From: Pelotomaculum_C sp050950345
GTDB taxonomy: Bacteria; Bacillota; Desulfotomaculia; Desulfotomaculales; Pelotomaculaceae
Direction of reading: 5' to 3'
NCBI GenBank assembly: GCA_050950345.1
Contig: JBMNHK010000002.1
Coordinates: forward strand, 434,001-498,000
Length of the DNA stretch: 64,000 nt
Part shown: in pieces, positions 59,851 through 64,000 of the stretch
How the letters are laid out: each line of letters begins with the position of its first letter
Position numbering within the stretch: the stretch's first letter is position 1
Notes under the pieces: model-generated
What the model was told of the DNA's origin: nothing
Seen by the model: the letters and a program-made list of their open reading frames with translations, nothing else
The model's database searches: none
Made by a program: the position numbers and the translations under genes

Positions 59851-60363
59851 ATAATCTTTTCCTCTCTTGTATCTCTAACTCAAGCATCGCCCAGAAAAAA
59901 CGCTAAAGCCCTGATATTACTGATATAGCAGAGACAGCCAGGCAGCCTCTCTGGCAAAAAGGATTGACGGGAAACCATTCTAACAAGTCAAAAGTATACG
60001 AACTCTATTTTACCAGAACAAAAAGCAATTGGAAAACAATTTAACCCCCGGGTAGATAATTATTCACCAGGTGAGGTGCTGGGAAATATTACGCTGCTCT
60101 AACTTTCAGAAAGCAAAGGCTAGCAGTATATTTTATGTATTAAGCGAGCCTGAAAATGCCATTGCAATTGTCCTGAATTTGAATTTCAACACAAGCATTA
60201 TCTTATCCTTTTCTATATACTTTTTCCAGGAAGATTTCAGGTGCCTTAGAAGGATCACAACAATAATATCCTCCCCATTGATGGCAGGATGCTCTTGTGG
60301 TAGAATGTGGTAATCAAAAGATTGCGCAGGGAATGGTGCGTGCTAATAAGGGGGCGTGTGGCA
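59851..60363. other. Intergenic region, no supported gene
   Basis: A frame at 60071-60313 lacks a credible start site and family likeness. The stretch 60275-60310 contains TCTTGTGGTAGAATG, a plausible -10 for the next gene. Nothing else is seen. Confidence 0.4.
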
Positions 60364-60861
60364 ATGCCGCTTGAAATAATCCATAACGACATAACTAAAG
60401 TCCATGCCGATGCAATTGTTAATGCTGCCAACTCATCTTTGCTTGGCGGTGGGGGTGTCGATGGAGCAATCCATCGCGCTGCAGGGCCTGAACTCCTTGC
60501 AGAGTGCCGCACCCTGGGCGGTTGCGAAACAGGACAGGCCAAGATAACAAAAGGCTATAGACTCCCGGCTAAATATGTGATCCATACTGTCGGACCGATC
60601 TGGCGCAACGGAAAATATAATGAGGAACAGTTGCTGGCCGGTTGCTACAGAAATTCACTTTTACTGGCAAAGGAATATAATTTGCAAAGCATAGCTTTTC
60701 CTTTGATTTCCGCAGGTCTCTATGGTTATCCCAAGGATGAGGCTATTAAAGTAGCAATTGCTGTTATCCGTGACTTCTTAATGAGCAATGATATGACAGT
60801 TTACCTGGTTGTGTACGACAAGGCTACATTTGCACTGGCAAAGAAACTGTTTTCTTCATAA
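60364..60861 (+). CDS. Macrodomain protein (O-acetyl-ADP-ribose deacetylase type)
   Basis: Protein of 165 residues, a single macrodomain. ADP-ribose contacts are DAIVNAANSSLLGGGGVDGAI near 16 and FPLISAGLYGYPKDEA near 115. The MPLEIIHNDITKVHADA start is canonical, so I use the ATG at 60364 behind AAGGGGG rather than a frame extension to 60307. It removes ADP-ribose or acetyl groups from O-acetyl-ADP-ribose. Confidence 0.93.
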   Translation: MPLEIIHNDITKVHADAIVNAANSSLLGGGGVDGAIHRAAGPELLAECRTLGGCETGQAKITKGYRLPAKYVIHTVGPIWRNGKYNEEQLLAGCYRNSLLLAKEYNLQSIAFPLISAGLYGYPKDEAIKVAIAVIRDFLMSNDMTVYLVVYDKATFALAKKLFSS

Positions 60862-61168
60862 ACAATATTGACGGTAATTATATATTCACCTCAACATTTG
60901 TGAATTTTTGCGCATCCCACAGAGGCTCCCTTCCTATACTTCCCAACCAACCCCCGCGATAATAACTATTTTCATCCTCGCCGACGCTTATCATGTAATA
61001 TTCGACAGAATGACCTCAATAGAAGGATTTTTCTTTTATTTAGAAGAAGATAGATATAACTGGAGAATAATAGATTCAAAATTATGGTTCAGAACTCATT
61101 TATTGGAGTTGAGGTGCATCTTTAAACAATTTTTGCTTTTCAAATGAATAAGGAGATGAGATTATTTT
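60862..61168. other. Intergenic region, no supported gene
   Basis: A frame at 60908-61147 has no ribosome binding site and a composition unlike the neighbours. The only signal seen is the AAGGAGATGAG site that serves the next gene. Confidence 0.4.
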
Positions 61169-61387
61169 ATGGAGCTTGATCGACAGTTTAAGAAATTAAT
61201 TATGAAGCAAGCGAAGTACGAGTCAACTAATCTGGGCCTGAACCTGTTAATTTCCAGATTACAGAGAAATTATTCTGTTAATCAGTCACCGGAGGAACTC
61301 AACAAATGTTTGCGAGAGATGAAAGCGTTTTTTGAAAAATATGCTTCTATTTTGGGAAAAGATATTGAAGCACTGAAAAGATTATAG
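61169..61387 (+). CDS. Small helical protein of unknown function
   Basis: Protein of 72 residues, entirely helical and charged, with no recognised family. The ATG follows AAGGAGATGAG. The next gene starts 12 bases after its stop with its own GGAGG, so the two form an operon. The pattern of two antiparallel helices (about 5-32 and 41-70) could be a partner or sensor domain for the downstream FIST-like protein. Confidence 0.65.
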   Translation: MELDRQFKKLIMKQAKYESTNLGLNLLISRLQRNYSVNQSPEELNKCLREMKAFFEKYASILGKDIEALKRL

Positions 61388-61399
61388 GAGGTAGGGAAC

Positions 61400-62374
61400 A
61401 TGTTTGTTAATCTTGATGAGGCAAAAAAATTAATCCAGGACGGTAGAATATTACATATCGCAGCAGACGAGTCTTTGTTAAAACAATTACCGAAAGGCAA
61501 GTGGATTGCAGGAACTACCCCTTATTTTATTACGGAACAGGGTGGTATCACTAGCAAGGATAGATTATTTGTAAATGAAATTCCATATGCGGTTGATTAT
61601 AAAACCACAGTGTACGATAGTAATAATGTACTAAACATAACAAATGATGCCTATCCTAACGGCATATCATTATTAATTATCCCTTTTGCAAGTGATGTTG
61701 CTGTATTCTATGCTAAAGAAGCACCAAATTCAACTAATTTATTTATGAATCCGATAATTGGCTGGATCTCAGGTTTTGATCTTTCAACAGATTCAAGTGC
61801 GAAGGTTTATGATGGCGTTACCGGTATAGCATATGGTGACAAAGCGGTTGCATTGCATATTTCCTTACCCGATGATAGGATGGCTTCCCTTGGCATCGTG
61901 AACATTTTTGATATTGATGAGAATGATACAAAAATCGTATTTACAGAAGACACTTTATCAGTAACGAAATGCCTGGTCAACGAAAAAGAAGTAGTATTAT
62001 CAGACTATATATCCGAAAATAACATCGATACACAATTGCCATTAGTTGCAGATTACAATAGTGTACTGGTAAATGTGTCCATTAAGTCCATATCTGAAGA
62101 GAACAAGACTGTAGATTTTTATGCGCCTGTATTTGCAGGCAAGGAATATCGTTTTGCGCGTCCTATCAGCAATTATGCAGCAAGCTTCAAAGAACAATTG
62201 CAAGGGCTTAAGGATGTTAAGCCAATCTTTTCTTGCAACTGTGTTCTTAATTACCTTTATGGAGAGCTTGAAGGTAAAGCGACACCGCCTTTTGCCGGAC
62301 CGGTGACTTTCGGAGAAATCGCATACCAGTTACTGAACCAAACACTGGTTTATGCAGAGATAATCAGCAAATAA
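61400..62374 (+). CDS. DUF6976-like protein with a FIST-type C-terminal domain
   Basis: Protein of 324 residues. The N-terminal NLDEAKKLIQDGRILHIAAD and LPKGKWIAGTTPYF resemble the DUF6976 family, and the C-terminal region with FSCNCVLNYLYGELEGK and GPVTFGEIAYQLLNQT resembles the FIST_C ligand-binding domain of signalling proteins. No membrane segment or catalytic motif is obvious. The function is unknown. Encoded with the 72-residue protein and closed by a terminator. Confidence 0.68.
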   Translation: MFVNLDEAKKLIQDGRILHIAADESLLKQLPKGKWIAGTTPYFITEQGGITSKDRLFVNEIPYAVDYKTTVYDSNNVLNITNDAYPNGISLLIIPFASDVAVFYAKEAPNSTNLFMNPIIGWISGFDLSTDSSAKVYDGVTGIAYGDKAVALHISLPDDRMASLGIVNIFDIDENDTKIVFTEDTLSVTKCLVNEKEVVLSDYISENNIDTQLPLVADYNSVLVNVSIKSISEENKTVDFYAPVFAGKEYRFARPISNYAASFKEQLQGLKDVKPIFSCNCVLNYLYGELEGKATPPFAGPVTFGEIAYQLLNQTLVYAEIISK

Positions 62375-62386
62375 CCCAATATCTTT

Positions 62387-62437
62387 AAACCCGCCGCAAT
62401 TCACCGGGCTTCAGCCCGAGTGAATAGGTGGGTTTTT
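62387..62437 (+). terminator. Terminator of the FIST-like operon
   Basis: A long hairpin (attcac..cgggct/agcccg..gtgaat with outer aaaccc/gggttt) is followed by TTTTT, 20 bases after the stop. Confidence 0.8.
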
Positions 62438-62524
62438 AAGTGGCTTTCAGCCAGTGTGTTTAAGTAAAGGGATTCCATATTTTGGCCTAGAAACATAAAC
62501 AATAACTTAAATATTCCAAGATAT

Positions 62525-62641
62525 ATGAATAAATCTTTTATAACTTATGATGATTATGTTAAAGCCAGTGGTAAAATCCCGGGAAAAACGCCACTCTCTA
62601 GAAATATAAACACCAAAGATCCTATGATGAAAGCCAGGTAA
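62525..62641 (+). pseudogene. Short frame, possible gene debris
   Basis: An ATG-initiated 38-residue frame (MNKSFITYDDYVKASGKIPG...) has no ribosome binding site and no recognised family. It lies beside restriction-gene debris that follows the flavodoxin gene, so it may be a remnant of a gene that was interrupted or deleted. Confidence 0.2.
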
Positions 62642-62676
62642 TTTTAAAACAATCTATAGGTTGGAGGGTTAGGTGG

Positions 62677-63306
62677 TTGAAAATCCTTGGTGTTGTAGGA
62701 AGTCGCAGGAAAAAAGGAAATACTTCTATTTTAATGCAAGAGGCCTTAAAACCTTTTAAAATGAACAATATTGAAACTAAACTAATATTCTTAAATGACT
62801 ATAATATTAGTGACTGTAATGGGTGCGAAGGCTGTAAAGATACATATAAATGCGTAATAAACGATGATATGCAAAAATTGTATCCAGATATTTTGGAATC
62901 CGATGCAATTATTCTTGGCTCACCTGCCTATTTTTATAACATATCTGCAGATATGAAGGCTTTTATAGATAGGTGTTACTGTTTTGAAATATTCGATAAA
63001 GAAGATCGCTCAGTTTGGATGGGGTTAAACGAAGCACTTGGAGGAAAATATGCTGCTGTAATTGCAGTTTGTGAACAAGAAAGAGAAGAAGATATGGGAT
63101 TTACCGCTGAAGCGATGCAAAAGTCTTTAGAAGCTTTAGGATATAGAGTAGTCAGTACTGTTAAGGCGCTACACCTTTTTAAAGCAGGAGAAGCTTTAAA
63201 TAATGAAAAAGCAATGCAAGACGCAAGACAAGCTGGAGAAAAACTATTAAAATATTTGCAGCTAAAAGAAAGGATAAAGACAAGACTCTGGCCGATCACG
63301 GACTAA
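62677..63306 (+). CDS. Flavodoxin family / NADPH-dependent FMN reductase-like protein
   Basis: Protein of 209 residues. The FMN phosphate loop is GVVGSRRKKGNTSIL near residue 4, a two-cysteine motif reads CNGCEGCKDTYKC near 48, and the isoalloxazine-side loop is LGSPAYFYNISADMKAFIDR near 86. The cysteines mark the iron-sulfur flavoprotein subgroup or a redox-active variant, common in anaerobes. The start is TTG at 62677 after GGAGGGTTAGG. Its last bases overlap a different reading frame that encodes restriction-protein debris. Confidence 0.87.
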   Translation: MKILGVVGSRRKKGNTSILMQEALKPFKMNNIETKLIFLNDYNISDCNGCEGCKDTYKCVINDDMQKLYPDILESDAIILGSPAYFYNISADMKAFIDRCYCFEIFDKEDRSVWMGLNEALGGKYAAVIAVCEQEREEDMGFTAEAMQKSLEALGYRVVSTVKALHLFKAGEALNNEKAMQDARQAGEKLLKYLQLKERIKTRLWPITD

Positions 63307-63502
63307 TGGGGTAGAAATACATTTATTTGAGGTTTTCGTGCCAGGTAAATATACATATATAGGTCAAGTGGAATTAGCTGGAGAACCCTATCAGGAGCCA
63401 GATGCTGACGGAAAACCTCGTTTAGTTTGGGTGTTTCCCCTCCGGCAAGTCAGGCAACAAAATTTAATTAATAAAAGTAAAGAAGTTTGGGATTTTAGTT
63501 AG
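63302..63502 (+). pseudogene. C-terminal remnant of an HNH/McrA-like restriction protein
   Basis: A 66-codon frame without start reads VEIHLFEVFVPGKYTYIG, then QVELAGEPYQEP, DADGKPRLVWVFPL, and ends at TAG. The HLFEV...YxGxVELxGEPY...PDxDGxxRxVWVFPL pattern is that of the C-terminal part of HNH-type restriction endonucleases of the ScoMcrA kind. The rest of the gene is absent; the flavodoxin gene abuts it. Identification is by recalled pattern and is moderate. Confidence 0.45.
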
Positions 63503-63579
63503 AAAGCAAAAGATATACTTGTGTGCTAAAGTTTTGAAAACACCCTGGCTTTAGCCATGGATGATGAGAAGGTTTATCA

Positions 63580-64000
63580 ATGCTGATTAGAAAGAAATTA
63601 CCAATATTATTGGCTGTTTACCTGATTGCGTTTATTTCTGCCTTCCTTGTGCCCTGTGATATTACTCTGGCGGCATCCGGTGAAAAAGTTTTTGATATTA
63701 TTGAAATCACCGACTTCCATGGCATGCTGGAAGATACTGCCGGCAACCCGGTAGCCGCAGTCATGGCCAGGAATATAAAAGACATTGTTGACAGCAACCC
63801 TGAGCGGACCCTTATTGTTTCCGGCGGCGATAACTATCAGGGAACGATTTTGTCCAATATGCTGAAAGGTGAGCCGGTTATGCATTTTTTTAATAATATT
63901 GGTCTGGCGGTTTCCGTGTTGGGCAATCACGAATTTGACTGGGGCCTGGATACGGTAACTGCGCCCGGTATTGCCGGTTACCCGATAATTTGTTCCAACC
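63580..64000 (+). CDS. Secreted 5'-nucleotidase family metallophosphoesterase (3' end missing)
   Basis: The first 140 residues are visible; the gene runs off the window. A signal peptide (KKLPILLAVYLIAFISAFL, likely cut near ITLAAS) precedes the UshA-type phosphoesterase domain: IIEITDFHGML near 46 supplies metal ligands, VSGGDNYQGTI near 87, and VLGNHEFDWG near 117. It would hydrolyse nucleotides or cyclic nucleotides outside the cell to recover phosphate and nucleosides. The ATG follows GAGAAGG. Confidence 0.88.
   Translation, partial: MLIRKKLPILLAVYLIAFISAFLVPCDITLAASGEKVFDIIEITDFHGMLEDTAGNPVAAVMARNIKDIVDSNPERTLIVSGGDNYQGTILSNMLKGEPVMHFFNNIGLAVSVLGNHEFDWGLDTVTAPGIAGYPIICSN

Noticed and set aside
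60071..60313. 80-residue frame upstream of the macrodomain gene
   Set aside because: No ribosome binding site, unusual composition and no recognisable domain.
60908..61147. 79-residue frame before the small helical gene
   Set aside because: Proline-rich random start, no ribosome binding site, no family; probably chance.
1..64000. tRNA or rRNA genes
   Set aside because: I looked for tRNA-like cloverleaf arms and conserved rRNA segments in the gene-free stretches and saw none.

Overview
The window looks like chromosomal DNA from an anaerobic, spore-forming Gram-positive bacterium of the Clostridia. The low-GC spacers, strong AGGAGG-type ribosome binding sites, two alpha/beta small acid-soluble spore proteins, a GerA-type germinant-receptor operon, and a trimeric NADH-linked [FeFe] hydrogenase all point that way. 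The combination of a syntrophic-type hydrogenase, acyl-CoA ligases, a CoA-transferase and a molybdenum hydroxylase resembles Peptococcaceae of the Pelotomaculum/Desulfotomaculum kind. That placement is inference; no rRNA or tRNA gene is present to test it.

Layout. 1-5054: a branched-chain amino acid type ABC importer (partial binding protein, livHMGF), a small unknown gene and a gamma-class carbonic anhydrase homologue. 5051-6676 (minus): a Pit phosphate transporter with its DUF47/PhoU-like partner. 6905-7458: a TM1266-type hydrogenase-linked regulator with a cysteine tail, and a spore protein. 7672-10886 (minus): two (alpha/alpha)6 glycosidase-type proteins. 11036-12842: a DUF815 AAA+ ATPase and a small membrane protein. 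12890-16021 (minus): an unusual operon of a tandem-GTPase dynamin-like protein and three small coiled-coil/membrane proteins. 16204-20433 (minus): a cardiolipin-synthase remnant and a Ski2-like helicase divided into two ORFs at a G4 run. 20870-26857: an HI0933-type flavoprotein and the hydCBA hydrogenase operon. 26928-27077: three 28-bp repeats at an exact 61-bp period, an orphan CRISPR-like mini-array.

27107-36133: a WalJ-like metallo-hydrolase, a second spore protein, an amidase/F420-ligase-like/decarboxylase run, and a gerA operon. The first gerA gene carries a frameshift, and a fourth, 59-codon two-helix gene closes the operon. 36237-54925 is a catabolic island: two acyl-CoA ligases, a PadR regulator, a family I CoA-transferase, an OFA-family carrier, a radical SAM protein, a three-subunit molybdenum hydroxylase and its maturation operon (MoeA-like, XdhC-like, YqeB, YqeC, MocA). 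The YqeB/YqeC pair suggests a labile-selenium hydroxylase. Copies of a shared sequence (TATACTACTATA, core CTACTATA) lie before padR, before the hydroxylase operon and before the second ligase, suggesting one regulon. 54961-57440 holds mobile debris: a miniature inverted-repeat element and a decayed IS110-family element. The rest (57523-64000) is housekeeping and small unknown genes: holin-like membrane protein, exonuclease III, a CC/Se-motif-like protein, DedA, a macrodomain protein, a DUF6976/FIST-like pair, a flavodoxin-like protein, restriction-gene debris and the start of a secreted 5'-nucleotidase.

The best candidate for an undescribed system is the tandem-GTPase operon. The shared-operator regulon and the orphan repeat array come next.
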